DNA of 64,000 nucleotides from Actinoplanes oblitus (GTDB lineage: Bacteria > Actinomycetota > Actinomycetes > Mycobacteriales > Micromonosporaceae), in the NCBI RefSeq assembly GCF_030252345.1, contig NZ_CP126980.1:3363501-3427500 (forward strand), read 5' to 3'. The translations under genes were made by a program, and so were the position numbers. Under the pieces are notes generated by a model. That model saw only the letters and a list, made by a program, of their open reading frames with translations. It was not told the origin of the DNA and did not search any database. Below are positions 7,436 to 17,091 of the stretch, one piece after another (position 1 is the stretch's first letter; each line of letters starts with the position of its first letter).

Positions 7436-9883
7436 TCACTTCCGCCCGAGCGTGCCCGCGAGCAGCCTTCTGCCCGAGCGCGCCGCGGACAGGCCGCCGA
7501 GCAGCCTTCCGCCCGGGCGTGCCGCGGACAGGCCGCCGAGCAGCCTTCGGCCCGAGCGCGCCGCGGACAGGCCGGCGAGCAGCCCGAGCAGCAGGCAGAG
7601 GCCGACCACCCCGGCGATGACCGGCCACGACACCACCAGCGGAACGGGCGCGCCGACCTGCTCGCTGAGCCCGGCGCGGATGGCCAGCAGTGCCCCGGAT
7701 GCGACGAGCCCGCCCAGCATCGTCCCGATCGACACGACCAGCACCGACTCGGCCGCCAGGTAGCCGGCGACCTGCCGCCGGGTCGCCCCGGCCAGCCGGA
7801 TCACCCGCAGGTCGGCGGCGCGTCCCGCGGCGGCCATCAGCAGCGTGGTGGCGACGGCTATCGCGCCGTACCCGGCGGACACCCCGATCAGCATCAGCGT
7901 GAACAGCCAGACCAGCCGGTCCTCGGCGTGGTCCGCCTCGGCGGCCCAGGTGGCCACGTCGATGACGCGTGCCCCGGCGCCGGCCACCGGGTCACCGGTC
8001 AGGTGGACGGCCGAGGTCAACGCGGACGGATCGTGGTGGCGCACTGTCGCCCGGGACAGCAGCAGGTCCGCGCGGATCGATCCGTCGGCCACCACCGCGA
8101 CCACGCGCAGCGCGACCCGCTGCCCGTCCGCGAACGTCACCGGCTGGACGGCGCCCACGCCGAGATGGGCGGACTCGGTGACCACCGTGGTATCCGCGGC
8201 CCGCAGACCGCCGAGGGCGCCGGTGACCACCCGGGCACCCCGATCGGTCGCCAGGAAGGCGGCGGGGTCGACGCCGATCGCGCTCAGCGCCCGCCGGTCC
8301 GGGTCGAACACCGTGGCCGGCAGGGTCGCGGCTCCGGGGGCACCGGCCACCGCGGCATCGGACAGTCCCGGCGTGTGGTCCGGCACCAGGACCCGGCCGG
8401 TCGCGACATCCGTCGCCCGCCCGACCGCGTATGCCGTCGTCGACGTGCGCACCATGCCGGAGACCAATACCGCGAACGCGACGGTGAGCAGCACCGGCGC
8501 CGCCGTGGACGCGGTGCGGCGGGTAGCGGTCAGGGCGCTCTCCCGGACCAGCAGGCCGATCGGTCCGCCGCCGCGCCACAGCCGCGCCACCGGTGGGATC
8601 GTCGCCGGTGCCAGCGTGGCCATCCCGGTGACCAGCGCCATCGCGGCGTACAGGGCGAAGCTCGCCCCGTCCTGAGCGTCGTCCGAGGTGGCCGTGCCGA
8701 CGGCCAGCGCGACGCCGGCGGCCAGCAGCAGGCCGCCGGTGATCCATCGCGGCCGGCTCATCCGGCGCTGCTCGACAGCCGCCTCGCGCAGCGCCTCGAG
8801 CGGCCGCACCCGGGCCGCCCGGCGCGCCGCCGAGCCGGCCCCGGCCAGCGCGACCAGCGGGCCCAGCAGCAGCGCGCCGGCGATCGGCAGCGCGGTGTAC
8901 CGCACCCGGTAGGTCGACGGCTCGAAGCCGGACGTGACCAGCAGGTGACCGGCGGCCGGGGCCAGCGCGGCGCCGATCAGCACCCCGAGGACCGCCCCGG
9001 CCGCGCCGACCAGCAGGGCCTCGCGGTACACCATGCGCCGCACCTGCCGGGGCGTCGCGCCGACCGTCCGCAGCAGCCCCAGCTCTCGCCGGCGCTGCGC
9101 GACCGAGAAGGCGAACGTCGACGCGACCACGAAGACGGTGACGAATCCGGCGAGCGCCGCGACGCCGGTGAGCACCTGCATGCCGATCCAGCGGGTGCGG
9201 GCGTCGCCACGTGGCTCCAGCTCGCCCCGGTCCGCGCCGGTGCGCACCCGCCCGTCGCCGCCGACGATCCGGCCGGCCGCCGCGGCGACCGCCCCGGCGT
9301 CCGCACCGGGTTCCAGGACCAGGCCGATCGCCGTCACTCCGGGCGCGTGCCGCGCGGCCACCTCGTCCGGCACCAGGAAGCCCGGCGCGTCGGCGAGCCC
9401 GGTCACCCGGTGCGGCTCCGGGCCGGTAGCGGTGAGCAGGGTCAGCCGGTCGCCCGGGCGCGGTCCCAGAGCCTGGTCCACCACCACGTCACCGGCCTGC
9501 CGGGGTGGGGTGCCCGAGGTCAGGCGCACCCCACCGAGACGGGCCGACGACCATCCGGAGCCCACCACGGCGGCCTCCGAGGGCTGCCCGCCGACGATCG
9601 CCTGCGCGTAGAAGGACCGGTCGGCGACCGCTGCCGCCACACCGGGCACCTCGGCGAGCCGCTCGGTCAACCACTCGGCGTGCGACCCGGGCCAGGGCAC
9701 GGCGGGCGGGAACGGATCGGCGGGGCTCCGGCCGGCCGGAGCCTGAACGATCACGGCGGCCCCGGCCAGCCGGTCCGGCACCGCCGGCCGGCCGGCGACG
9801 AGTAGCAGCAGGGCCATGGTGACCAGGACGATCCCGACGGTCACGGCGACCAGCGCACCGGCCACCCGGCGCAGGCTCAGCAC
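7436..9883 (-). CDS. FtsX-like ABC transporter permease with repeat-bearing C-terminus
   Basis: 815-aa membrane protein starting at GTG 9883, overlapping the ATPase stop by 7 bases. It has an N-terminal TM, a large extracytoplasmic domain, an FtsX permease unit (about 240-360: TVFVVASTFAFSVAQRRRELG, then ATPRQVRRMVYREALLVG), further TMs, a second extracytoplasmic domain and a second FtsX unit near the C-terminus. This is the MacB/LolC-type exporter layout seen in actinobacterial antibiotic or lipid exporters next to two-component systems. The extreme C-terminus is a three-fold 13-residue repeat. The substrate is unknown; the divergent kinase/regulator pair probably controls it. Confidence 0.9.
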   Translation of the reverse strand: MLSLRRVAGALVAVTVGIVLVTMALLLLVAGRPAVPDRLAGAAVIVQAPAGRSPADPFPPAVPWPGSHAEWLTERLAEVPGVAAAVADRSFYAQAIVGGQPSEAAVVGSGWSSARLGGVRLTSGTPPRQAGDVVVDQALGPRPGDRLTLLTATGPEPHRVTGLADAPGFLVPDEVAARHAPGVTAIGLVLEPGADAGAVAAAAGRIVGGDGRVRTGADRGELEPRGDARTRWIGMQVLTGVAALAGFVTVFVVASTFAFSVAQRRRELGLLRTVGATPRQVRRMVYREALLVGAAGAVLGVLIGAALAPAAGHLLVTSGFEPSTYRVRYTALPIAGALLLGPLVALAGAGSAARRAARVRPLEALREAAVEQRRMSRPRWITGGLLLAAGVALAVGTATSDDAQDGASFALYAAMALVTGMATLAPATIPPVARLWRGGGPIGLLVRESALTATRRTASTAAPVLLTVAFAVLVSGMVRTSTTAYAVGRATDVATGRVLVPDHTPGLSDAAVAGAPGAATLPATVFDPDRRALSAIGVDPAAFLATDRGARVVTGALGGLRAADTTVVTESAHLGVGAVQPVTFADGQRVALRVVAVVADGSIRADLLLSRATVRHHDPSALTSAVHLTGDPVAGAGARVIDVATWAAEADHAEDRLVWLFTLMLIGVSAGYGAIAVATTLLMAAAGRAADLRVIRLAGATRRQVAGYLAAESVLVVSIGTMLGGLVASGALLAIRAGLSEQVGAPVPLVVSWPVIAGVVGLCLLLGLLAGLSAARSGRRLLGGLSAARPGGRLLGGLSAARSGRRLLAGTLGRK
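7460..7576. repeat. Three tandem 39-bp repeats inside the permease C-terminus
   Basis: Copies at 7460-7498, 7499-7537 and 7538-7576 differ at only a few bases. Each is 13 codons, so the array keeps the reading frame and encodes repeats of the type GLSAARSGRRLLG at the cytoplasmic end of the permease. Confidence 0.9.
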
Positions 9884-10617
9884 GACTGCTCCACCAGCCG
9901 CGCGGTGCGGGCGGCGATCCGCTCCGGGGACAGCGCCGGCCGGACGTCGTCGACGATCCGGCCGTCGGCGAGGAACAGGATCCGGTCGGCGCGGGCGGCG
10001 GCGACCGGATCGTGGGTCACCATCACCACCGTCTGCCCGTGCTCGTCGACCAGCCGCCGGAGCAGATCCAGGATCTGCCGGGAGGTCACGCTGTCCAGCG
10101 CGCCGGTCGGCTCGTCGGCGAAGACCACGGCGGGCCGGCTGAGCAGTGCCCGCGCCACCGCCACCCGCTGCTGCTCGCCACCGGACAGCTCGCTCGGACG
10201 GTGCTGCCGGCGATCGGCCAGCCCGACCTCGGCCAGTGCCGCGGCGACGTCGGCGGCTTTCGGGCGGCGGCCGGCGAGCCGGGCGGGAAGAGACACGTTC
10301 TGCTCGGCGGTGAGGGCGGAGACCAGGTTGAAGGCCTGGAACACGAAGCCGATGCGGTCGCGGCGCAGCCGGGTGAGCCGGTCCTCGGTCAGGTCGTCGA
10401 GCACCACGCCGTCGACGGTGACCGAACCGGCGGCCGGCCGCTCGAGCCCGGCCGCGCAGTGCAGCAGTGTCGACTTGCCCGAGCCGGACGGGCCCATCAC
10501 CGCCGAGAAGGTGCCGCGCTCGAAGGCCACCGAGACGTCATCGAGGGCGACCAGCCGCCGGTCACCCGAGCCGTAGGTGACCCGCACGTCGTGCAGAACA
10601 GCCGTCTGTGTCGTCAT
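9877..10617 (-). CDS. ABC transporter ATP-binding protein (LolD/MacB-like)
   Basis: 246 aa from ATG 10617. It has Walker A GPSGSGKST, Q-loop FQAFNL, signature LSGGEQQRVAVARAL, Walker B VVFADEPTGALD and H-loop VTHDP. It is the energising subunit for the FtsX permease that overlaps its stop. It is transcribed divergently from the histidine kinase with a 169-bp promoter region between them. Confidence 0.93.
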   Translation of the reverse strand: MTTQTAVLHDVRVTYGSGDRRLVALDDVSVAFERGTFSAVMGPSGSGKSTLLHCAAGLERPAAGSVTVDGVVLDDLTEDRLTRLRRDRIGFVFQAFNLVSALTAEQNVSLPARLAGRRPKAADVAAALAEVGLADRRQHRPSELSGGEQQRVAVARALLSRPAVVFADEPTGALDSVTSRQILDLLRRLVDEHGQTVVMVTHDPVAAARADRILFLADGRIVDDVRPALSPERIAARTARLVEQSC

Positions 10618-10718
10618 GGGGCAAACGATGCCGTCCGGCGGGTGGGTCGCACATCGGACCAGGAACGACACCTGGCGTTCCGACCACGGTGGTAGGTCGT
10701 ACCGGAAACCGGGGTGGT

Positions 10719-10738
10719 CGTCATCCCTGGGGATGACG
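10719..10738. promoter_or_regulatory. Perfect palindrome in the ABC exporter / two-component intergenic region
   Basis: Arms CGTCATCCC and GGGATGACG (9 bp each) are separated by TG. It sits 48 bp upstream of the histidine kinase ATG and about 100 bp upstream of the ABC ATPase. A symmetric site of this kind is a good candidate operator for the NarL-type response regulator encoded alongside. Binding is inferred. Confidence 0.5.
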
Positions 10739-10786
10739 GCCCGTGGGCCGACGCGCGGCCCGGCCGCGACCGATACGGTCGTGCCC

Positions 10787-11980
10787 ATGGATGTCGCTCA
10801 ACTCGTCAGGCGCCTGCGCCCCGCCGAGCTGTACGCGTTCGACGCACTGGTCGCGGCGATCGCCGTGCTGATCTGCCTCACCGCCACGTTCGAGGCGCCG
10901 GGCGACGGCCGGCCGACCGAGCCGGTCTGGGTCTCGGTGCTCACCGGCCTCGCGATCGGACTCCCGATCGCCGTGCGCCGCCGCTGGCCCACCTCGGTGG
11001 CCGTCATCGTCACGGCCGCCAGCTCGTTCGCGTTCGTCACCGAGTTCATCCCGCCGTTCGCCTCGCCAGGTGTCATCCTCCCGCTGGTTCTGGCCTTCTA
11101 TACGTTCGGGACGGTCTCGCGGGACACGCCGGGATTCACCATCCAGACGATCTGCGCCGTTCTGATCAGCGTCGGTCTGTCCCTGCCGGACCTGTGGACG
11201 CACCATGCCGGGCCGCCGGAGGACGTCCCGTCGGACGCCCTGACCGCGTTCTTCGGCATGCTGGTCGTCATGCCCGCCTTCATCCTCGGGTTCGCGATCG
11301 GCGAGCGCCGGTCGCAGAATGCCCAGCGCAGCGACCAGGCGCGCCGGGAGGCGGTGATGGCGGAGCGGCTTCGGCTGGCCCGCGAGCTGCACGACGTCAT
11401 CGCCCACACGGTGACGCTCATGGTGGTGAAGGCGTCGATCGGCAACGTCGTCGCCGAGACGGATCCGGCGGAGGCCCGGGACGCGCTGCGGGTGATCGAG
11501 AAGACCGGCCGGTCAGCCATGGTCGAGGTGCGCAGGGTGCTGGACATGCTCCGGGACGAGACGCCCGACGGGCCGATGCCCGGCCTCGACGATCTGCCGG
11601 GGCTCGTCGAGCAGGCCTCGGCGGGCGACGCCCGGGTCACCCTGACCGTGGATCGCCCGGCGACCGCGGCGATCTCCGAGTCGGTGCAGCTGGCGGTCTA
11701 CCGGATCGTCCAGGAGGCGGTGACCAACGTGGTCAAGCACGCGGCGCCGGCGCACTGCCGGGTCAGCGTGGTGGTCGGCGGCGAGGACATCCGGGTCGAT
11801 GTCGACGACGACGGCAGGCGGACGCCCCGCGCGGGCGGTGCCGGGCACGGGCTGATCGGGATGCGGGAGCGGGTGGCGCTGCACGGCGGCAGTTTCAGCG
11901 CCGGGCCGCGTGACGGCGGCGGGTTCTCCGTGACGGCGTTGCTGCCGGTGACGGGCCACGAGCGGGAGGACGGTTCATGA
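10787..11980 (+). CDS. Two-component sensor histidine kinase (DesK/NarL-partner type)
   Basis: 397 aa from ATG 10787. About five to six hydrophobic segments (residues 18-175) form the membrane sensor. The HisKA_3 dimerisation domain has ARELHDVIAHTV with phospho-acceptor His at about 202. A C-terminal HATPase domain has the N-box region VQEAVTNVVKHA and the G-rich GHGLIGMRERV motif. The stop overlaps the response-regulator start (ATGA at 11977-11980), so the pair is translationally coupled. It is probably devoted to the divergent ABC exporter. Confidence 0.93.
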   Translation: MDVAQLVRRLRPAELYAFDALVAAIAVLICLTATFEAPGDGRPTEPVWVSVLTGLAIGLPIAVRRRWPTSVAVIVTAASSFAFVTEFIPPFASPGVILPLVLAFYTFGTVSRDTPGFTIQTICAVLISVGLSLPDLWTHHAGPPEDVPSDALTAFFGMLVVMPAFILGFAIGERRSQNAQRSDQARREAVMAERLRLARELHDVIAHTVTLMVVKASIGNVVAETDPAEARDALRVIEKTGRSAMVEVRRVLDMLRDETPDGPMPGLDDLPGLVEQASAGDARVTLTVDRPATAAISESVQLAVYRIVQEAVTNVVKHAAPAHCRVSVVVGGEDIRVDVDDDGRRTPRAGGAGHGLIGMRERVALHGGSFSAGPRDGGGFSVTALLPVTGHEREDGS

Positions 11981-12639
11981 TCCGGGTGCTGATCGCCGAC
12001 GATCAGGCGCTGCTGCGCGGCAGCTTCAAGGTGCTCGTCGACCACAGCGACGACTGCGAGACGGTCGGCGAGGCGGGCACCGGCGCCGAGGCGGTCCGGC
12101 TCGCCGCGCGGATCCGGCCGGACGTGGTGCTGATGGACGTCCGGATGCCCGACGTGGACGGCATCGACGCCACCCGCCAGATCTGCGCGGACCCGGACCT
12201 GCAGGGAGTGCGGGTGCTGATCCTGACGACGTTCGACCTGGACGAGTATGTGTACGGAGCGCTCCGCGCCGGGGCCAGCGGCTTCCTCCTCAAGGACACG
12301 CCGCCGGCCGAGCTGATGCGCGGCATCCGGGTCGTCGCCGACGGCGCGTCGCTGCTGTCGCCGTCGGTGACCCGGCGGCTGATCTCCGAGTTCGCCAGGC
12401 GGCCCCGGCCGGACCGGCCGATTCCGCGCCTGCTCGACGGGGTCACCGACCGCGAGCGGGAGGTGCTGACCCTGATCGGTCGCGGGCTGTCGAATGCGGA
12501 GATCGCCGGGCACCTGTCGCTGAGCCTGGCCACTGTCAAGACGCACGTGGGCCGGATCCTGGCGAAACTGGACGTCCGGGATCGGGCCCAGCTCGTCATC
12601 GTCGCCTACGAGACCGGGCTGGTCACCGTGGGCACCTGA
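11977..12639 (+). CDS. NarL/LuxR-family response regulator
   Basis: 220 aa. The receiver domain has the acidic pocket ADDQ, phospho-acceptor Asp 54 in LMDVRMPD and the conserved Lys in LLKDTPP. The C-terminal LuxR helix-turn-helix spans about 154-210 (TDREREVLTLIGRGLSNAEI, then VKTHVGRIL). It is the partner of the overlapping kinase and the candidate binder of the palindrome at 10719-10738. It ends 66 bp before a convergent acetyltransferase. Confidence 0.94.
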   Translation: MIRVLIADDQALLRGSFKVLVDHSDDCETVGEAGTGAEAVRLAARIRPDVVLMDVRMPDVDGIDATRQICADPDLQGVRVLILTTFDLDEYVYGALRAGASGFLLKDTPPAELMRGIRVVADGASLLSPSVTRRLISEFARRPRPDRPIPRLLDGVTDREREVLTLIGRGLSNAEIAGHLSLSLATVKTHVGRILAKLDVRDRAQLVIVAYETGLVTVGT

Positions 12640-12705
12640 GCGGCTGGGCCAGGGGTGCGGCGATTGGCCGCGGGGCGTCGACGCCGCTGGCGCGCGGGCC
12701 CGGTA

Positions 12706-13239
12706 CTACCGGGTGACGCCGCCGTAGTCCTGGCGCGTCATCGCGTACAGGTACATGTCCCGCCAGCGTCCCTCCCGGAACTGGACGGACCGCAGCAGCC
12801 CCTCCCGGACGAAACCGATCCGGGCCAGCGCCCGCTGCTCCGGGACGTTCTCCACATCGGTGTGCGCCTCGATCCGCTGCACCGGCGACGTGTCGAACAG
12901 GTAGCGGACCAGCGTCATCTGCGCCCGCGTGCCGATGCCCCTCGCCCGGTGCTCCGGCAGGATCGAGACGCCGATGTTCCAGCAGGACCAGTTCGGGGTG
13001 CCGTAGTGCACCCGGCGCCAGACCACCGTCCCGGTGGCCTCGTCACCGGCCCAGACGACCAGGCAGCCGTTCTCCTCGCCGAGCAGCCCGTTCTCGGTCA
13101 GGCGCCGTCGGGTCGCCGCCACGTCGCGGAAACCCGACCAGTTGAAGATCCCGCCCGCGTCCGGCTCGACGGACTGTCTCTCCAGGATCCAGAAGTCGGC
13201 CGCCCGGACCGGCCGCAGCGCGACATCAACCCCCGCCAT
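12706..13239 (-). CDS. GNAT-family N-acetyltransferase (RimJ/RimL-like)
   Basis: 177 aa from ATG 13239. Acetyl-CoA-dependent transferase with the start LRPVRAADF, a central GIFNWSGF segment and the acetyl-CoA pyrophosphate-binding motif around [11 protein letters not shown]. The C-terminal [20 protein letters not shown] is typical of RimJ/RimL ribosomal-protein/aminoglycoside-type acetyltransferases. The frame stays open upstream through the 60-bp repeats, but only because 60 is divisible by 3; domain homology begins at 13239. Confidence 0.88.
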   Translation of the reverse strand: MAGVDVALRPVRAADFWILERQSVEPDAGGIFNWSGFRDVAATRRRLTENGLLGEENGCLVVWAGDEATGTVVWRRVHYGTPNWSCWNIGVSILPEHRARGIGTRAQMTLVRYLFDTSPVQRIEAHTDVENVPEQRALARIGFVREGLLRSVQFREGRWRDMYLYAMTRQDYGGVTR

Positions 13240-13614
13240 GCGGATCAACCTACCGACCGGGCCGGGTGTGCGGCGCCGTCCCGGCTCGGGGGACCGGCCG
13301 GTTCGGGTGCGGGGCGCGTGGCCGGGTGCGCGGCGCCGTCCCGGCTCGGGGGACCGGCCGGTTCGGGTGCGGGGCGCGTGGCCGGGTGCGCGGCGCCGTC
13401 CCGGCTCGGGGGACCGGCCGGTTCGGGAGCGGGGCGCGTGGCCGGGTGTGCGGCGCCGCCCCGGCCCCGGGGCCCGGCCGGGCCGGGAGCGGGGCGCCCG
13501 ACCGACCCCGGCGCCGCCCTGCCCCAAGGGACGGAAAATCGTCGGCACAATGCGTTTCGGGCCGCAAATTATATTGGTTGTCGCAATGTGCTCGGTGCTG
13601 ACAGGATCGCCGTT
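13240..13614. other. 375-bp divergent intergenic region containing a minisatellite
   Basis: This lies between the GNAT (minus) and aminotransferase (plus) genes. Most of it is the 60-bp tandem array (13261-13500). The remaining stretch, about 13535-13614, is noticeably AT-richer (AAATTATATTGG around 13565-13576) and probably holds the aminotransferase promoter. I see no coding sequence that I trust. Confidence 0.7.
13261..13500. repeat. Four tandem copies of a 60-bp GC-rich repeat
   Basis: Copies start at 13261, 13321, 13381 and 13441 with an exact 60-bp period. The first three differ at one or two positions; the fourth is more diverged. In minus frames they would encode 20-residue Arg/Pro/Gly-rich repeats, but no start or domain supports translation. 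Likely a variable-number tandem repeat between two divergent promoters. Confidence 0.92.
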
Positions 13615-14796
13615 ATGGGTCGCATTTCCGCACGTGTTTCGAGTATTGCTGAATCAGCCACCATGGCCGTCGACGCGAAGGCGAAGGCATTACGCGCCGC
13701 CGGCCGCCCGGTCATCGGATTCGGGGCCGGCGAACCCGATTTCCCCACCCCCGGCTACATCGTCGAGGCCGCCGCGAAGGCCTGCCGCGAGCCGTGGACG
13801 CACAAGTACACCCCGGTCGGCGGCCTGCCCGCGCTCCGCGAGGCGATCGCCGCCCGGCACCAGGTCACGCCCGCCCAGGTGGCCGTCACGAACGGCGCCA
13901 AGCAGGGCGTCTACCAGGCCTTCGCCACCATCCTGGACCCGGGCGACGAGGTGCTGATCCCGGCGCCCTACTGGACCACCTATCCGGAGGCGGTCCTGCT
14001 GGCCGGCGGTGTCCCGGTGCCGGTCGGCACCGACGAGTCCACCGGCTACCTGGTGACCGCCGAGCAGCTGGAGGCGGCCCGCACCCCGCGCACCAAGGTC
14101 CTGCTGATGAGTTCGCCGGCCAACCCGACCGGCGCCGTCCACCCCCGCGACGGCCTCGAGGAGATCGGCAAGTGGGCGGTCGCCAACGACCTGCTGGTGC
14201 TCACCGACGAGATCTACCAGCACCTGGTCTACGGCGACGCCGAGTTCCACTCGCTGCCGGCCCTCGTCCCGGAGCTGGCCGACCGCACGCTGATCCTGAA
14301 CGGCGTCTCCAAGACCTTCGCCATGACCGGCTGGCGGGTCGGCTGGATGACCGGCCCCGCCGACCTGATCGGGGCCGTTCTCAACCTGCAGTCCCATCTC
14401 ACCTCGAACGTCTGCAACGTGGCACAGGCCGCCGCCCTCGCCGCCGTGACCGGTGACCTGTCCGCGGTCGCCGAGATGCGCGCCGCCTTCGACCGCCGCC
14501 GGCGGACCATCGTCCGGATGCTCAACGACATCCCCGGCGTGGTCTGCCCCGAACCGCAGGGCGCCTTCTACGCCTATCCGTCGGTGACCGGTCTGCTGAA
14601 CCGCCCGCTGCGGGGGCGCCGGCCGGCCACCTCCGCCGAGCTGGCCGAGCTGATCCTCGACGAGGCCGAGGTCGCCGTCGTCCCCGGTGAGGCCTTCGGC
14701 ACCCCTGGTTACCTGCGCTTCTCCTACGCTCTCGGCGACGCCGACCTGGTGGAGGGCGTCACCCGCATCGCCGGCCTGGTCGACGGGGCCGCCTGA
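13615..14796 (+). CDS. Pyridoxal-phosphate aminotransferase, class I/II (aspartate aminotransferase-like)
   Basis: 393 aa from ATG 13615 (AGGA 9 bases upstream). Fold-type I enzyme: N-terminal [14 protein letters not shown], substrate/PLP elements [10 protein letters not shown] and [30 protein letters not shown], the PLP lysine in [16 protein letters not shown] and the C-terminal Arg in YLRFSYA. This is the AspAT (Iγ) pattern of actinobacteria. It probably transfers amino groups between glutamate and oxaloacetate or aromatic keto acids. It ends just before the ctaD terminator. Confidence 0.94.
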   Translation: MGRISARVSSIAESATMAVDAKAKALRAAGRPVIGFGAGEPDFPTPGYIVEAAAKACREPWTHKYTPVGGLPALREAIAARHQVTPAQVAVTNGAKQGVYQAFATILDPGDEVLIPAPYWTTYPEAVLLAGGVPVPVGTDESTGYLVTAEQLEAARTPRTKVLLMSSPANPTGAVHPRDGLEEIGKWAVANDLLVLTDEIYQHLVYGDAEFHSLPALVPELADRTLILNGVSKTFAMTGWRVGWMTGPADLIGAVLNLQSHLTSNVCNVAQAAALAAVTGDLSAVAEMRAAFDRRRRTIVRMLNDIPGVVCPEPQGAFYAYPSVTGLLNRPLRGRRPATSAELAELILDEAEVAVVPGEAFGTPGYLRFSYALGDADLVEGVTRIAGLVDGAA

Positions 14797-14821
14797 CGGA
14801 AGGCCGCGGAGGGGGCGTACG

Positions 14822-14859
14822 AAAAAATCCGCCCACGCACCGCGAGGCGCGTGGGCGGA
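14822..14859 (-). terminator. Intrinsic terminator of ctaD
   Basis: Perfect 11-bp stem (14828-14838 with 14849-14859) and 10-nt loop. Read on the minus strand it is followed by six T residues (14822-14827 complement). It starts a few bases after the ctaD stop. On the plus strand there is no T-run, so it is primarily the ctaD terminator. Confidence 0.85.
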
Positions 14860-14865
14860 CATCTC

Positions 14866-16635
14866 TCAGCGTTTCTTCTTGCGCTCCCGGTCGGAGGCGA
14901 TGTCCTCGGCGTAGGTGGCGCCGCCGTCCGACTCCCTGGTGCCCGGTCGCGCCCCGCCCTCGGGCGGCCCGGCCAGCGACTGCTCACCGGCCGCGAGGTG
15001 CGGGAACTTGAGGTCGAAGGCCGGCCGCTCGGAGCGGATCCGCGGCATCGTGTCGAAGTTGCGCAGCGGCGGCGGCGTGCTGGTGGCCCATTCGAGGGAG
15101 TTGCCGTGGCCCCACGGGTCCGGGGCGGTGACCACCGTGCCCACCCGGTACGACCGCCAGACGTTGTAGATGAACGGCAGCGTCGCGGCGCCGAGGATGA
15201 ACGAACCGATCGACGACAACGTGTTCAGCCCGGTGAACCCGTCGGTCGGCAGGTAGTCGGCGTACCGCCGCGGCATTCCCCGCGTGCCCAGCCAGTGCTG
15301 CACCAGGAACGTGGTGTGGAAGCCGATGAAGGTGAGCCAGAAATGCAGCTTCCCGAGGCGTTCGTCGAGCATCCGGCCGAACATCTTCGGGAACCAGAAA
15401 TAGATGCCGGAGAACACCGCGAACACGATTGTCCCGAACAGCACGTAGTGGAAGTGGGCCACCACGAAATACGAGTCGGAGACGTGGAAGTCCATCGGCG
15501 GTGAGGCCAGCAGGATGCCGGTCAGGCCGCCGAACAGGAACGTGACCAGGAAGCCGACGGCCCACAGCATCGGGGTCTCGAAGCTGACCTGACCGCGCCA
15601 CATGGTGCCGATCCAGGTGAAGAACTTCATGCCGGTCGGCACGCCGATCATGAAGGTGAGGAAGCTGAAGAACGGCAGCAGCACCTGGCCGGTGGCGTAC
15701 ATGTGGTGCGCCCAGACGCTCATCGACAGGGCGGCGATCCCGATGGTGGCCGCGACCAGGCCCTTGTAGCCGAACAGCGGCTTGCGGCTGAACACCGGGA
15801 CGACCTCGGTGATGATGCCGAAGAAGGGCAGCGCGATGACGTACACCTCGGGATGGCCGAAGAACCAGAACAGGTGCTGCCAGAGCATCGGCCCGCCGGT
15901 GTCCACGTCGAAGACGTGCGCGCCGATCACCCGGTCCGCGGCCAGGGCGAACAGCGCCGCCGCCAGGAACGGGAAGATCAGGATCACCAGCAGGCTGGTG
16001 ACCAGCATGTTCCAGGTCAGGATCGGCATCCGGAACATGGTCATGCCCGGTGCCCGCAGGGTCAGGATCGTGGTGATCAAGTTGACCGCGCCGAGGATCG
16101 AGCCGAGACCACCGATGGCCAGGCCGACCACCCAGGCGTTGCCGCCGATGCCCGGCGAGTGCAGCGAGTCGCTCAGCGGGGTGTAGGCGAACCAGCCGAA
16201 GTCGGCGGCGCCGCCCGGCATCACGAAGCCGCTCATCGCGATCAGCGTGCCGAACAGGTACAGCCAGTAGGCGAACGCGTTCAGCCGGGGGAACGCCACG
16301 TCCGGCGCGCCGATCTGGATCGGCACCACGTAGTTGGCGAACGCGAACACGATCGGGGTGGCGAAGAACAGCAGCATGGCCGTGCCGTGCATGGTGAACA
16401 GCTGGTTGAACTGCTCCGGCGACAGGATCTGCATCCCCGGCCGGGCCAGCTCGGCGCGCATCAGCAGGGCCATGACGCCGCCGACCACGTAGAAGATCAG
16501 CGACGTGACCATGTAGTTGATGCCGATCTGCTTGGCATCGGTGGTGCGCAGGATCCGGGCCAGCGCGGATCCTCTCACCTGCCGGCGGACCGGATGGGGC
16601 CGGACAGGGGTCGGCCTCGCGGCGACGGTGGTCAT
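14866..16635 (-). CDS. ctaD: Cytochrome c oxidase subunit I (aa3 type)
   Basis: 589 aa from ATG 16635, with AGGAGG about 5 bases upstream. Twelve-helix haem-copper oxidase subunit that reduces oxygen and pumps protons in the cytoplasmic membrane. Visible ligands: His in [10 protein letters not shown] (haem a), the His-Tyr CuB pair in [11 protein letters not shown], the CuB HH in WAHHMYATG, and HFHYVLFG (haem a3/a). The C-terminal ~60 residues are a charged cytoplasmic tail. No subunit II, III or ctaB gene is adjacent, so this is an isolated copy. An intrinsic terminator follows. Confidence 0.96.
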   Translation of the reverse strand: MTTVAARPTPVRPHPVRRQVRGSALARILRTTDAKQIGINYMVTSLIFYVVGGVMALLMRAELARPGMQILSPEQFNQLFTMHGTAMLLFFATPIVFAFANYVVPIQIGAPDVAFPRLNAFAYWLYLFGTLIAMSGFVMPGGAADFGWFAYTPLSDSLHSPGIGGNAWVVGLAIGGLGSILGAVNLITTILTLRAPGMTMFRMPILTWNMLVTSLLVILIFPFLAAALFALAADRVIGAHVFDVDTGGPMLWQHLFWFFGHPEVYVIALPFFGIITEVVPVFSRKPLFGYKGLVAATIGIAALSMSVWAHHMYATGQVLLPFFSFLTFMIGVPTGMKFFTWIGTMWRGQVSFETPMLWAVGFLVTFLFGGLTGILLASPPMDFHVSDSYFVVAHFHYVLFGTIVFAVFSGIYFWFPKMFGRMLDERLGKLHFWLTFIGFHTTFLVQHWLGTRGMPRRYADYLPTDGFTGLNTLSSIGSFILGAATLPFIYNVWRSYRVGTVVTAPDPWGHGNSLEWATSTPPPLRNFDTMPRIRSERPAFDLKFPHLAAGEQSLAGPPEGGARPGTRESDGGATYAEDIASDRERKKKR

Positions 16636-16761
16636 CCAGCCTCCTCGGCTGCACATACGGAGAACTATTGCTCACCCTCTGTTATAGGCTTCTAAGGCAT
16701 CAATTCGCGCCAGATCAGCTATTCCTCTTTTGTCCGGCTGGGGGACCAGCTAGGGGGAGCC

Positions 16762-17031
16762 GTGCTGGAGGAGTCAGACCGCCGCGTCCTCGCGGACATC
16801 GAGCATCATCTGTCCGCCGGTGACCCGGCCTTCGCCCGGCGGATGCGCTCCGGTGACCCGCCCGCCTGCGCCTTCCCGACGGTGTCGGTGCTCTGCGTCG
16901 GCACCTTCCTGTCGACGCCGTTCCTGGGCCTGTTCCTCGGCCCGCGCGGCGTGCTGATCGCGATCAACGTGACCGCCGTGGTGATCCTGCTGATCCTGCT
17001 CTGCCGCACCTACCACCGAGGCCGCTTCTGA
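16762..17031 (+). CDS. Small DUF3040-type membrane protein
   Basis: 89 aa from GTG 16762 with GGGGGAG just upstream. The N-terminal acidic helix (LEESDRRVLADIEHHL..DPAFARRM) is the DUF3040 signature, followed by two hydrophobic helices (about 42-60 and 65-83) and a basic end. DUF3040 proteins are small actinobacterial membrane proteins of unknown function. It is divergent from ctaD. Confidence 0.8.
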   Translation: MLEESDRRVLADIEHHLSAGDPAFARRMRSGDPPACAFPTVSVLCVGTFLSTPFLGLFLGPRGVLIAINVTAVVILLILLCRTYHRGRF

Positions 17032-17091
17032 CCCACGGTCCGCCCGGCTCACCGCCGGTCCGATTTCCGGTACGGCCACCCACGCCGCCGG

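Noticed and set aside
13240..13548. N-terminal extension of the GNAT protein through the 60-bp repeats
   Set aside because: The frame is open only because the repeat length is divisible by three; the domain starts at 13239 and the extension is low-complexity.
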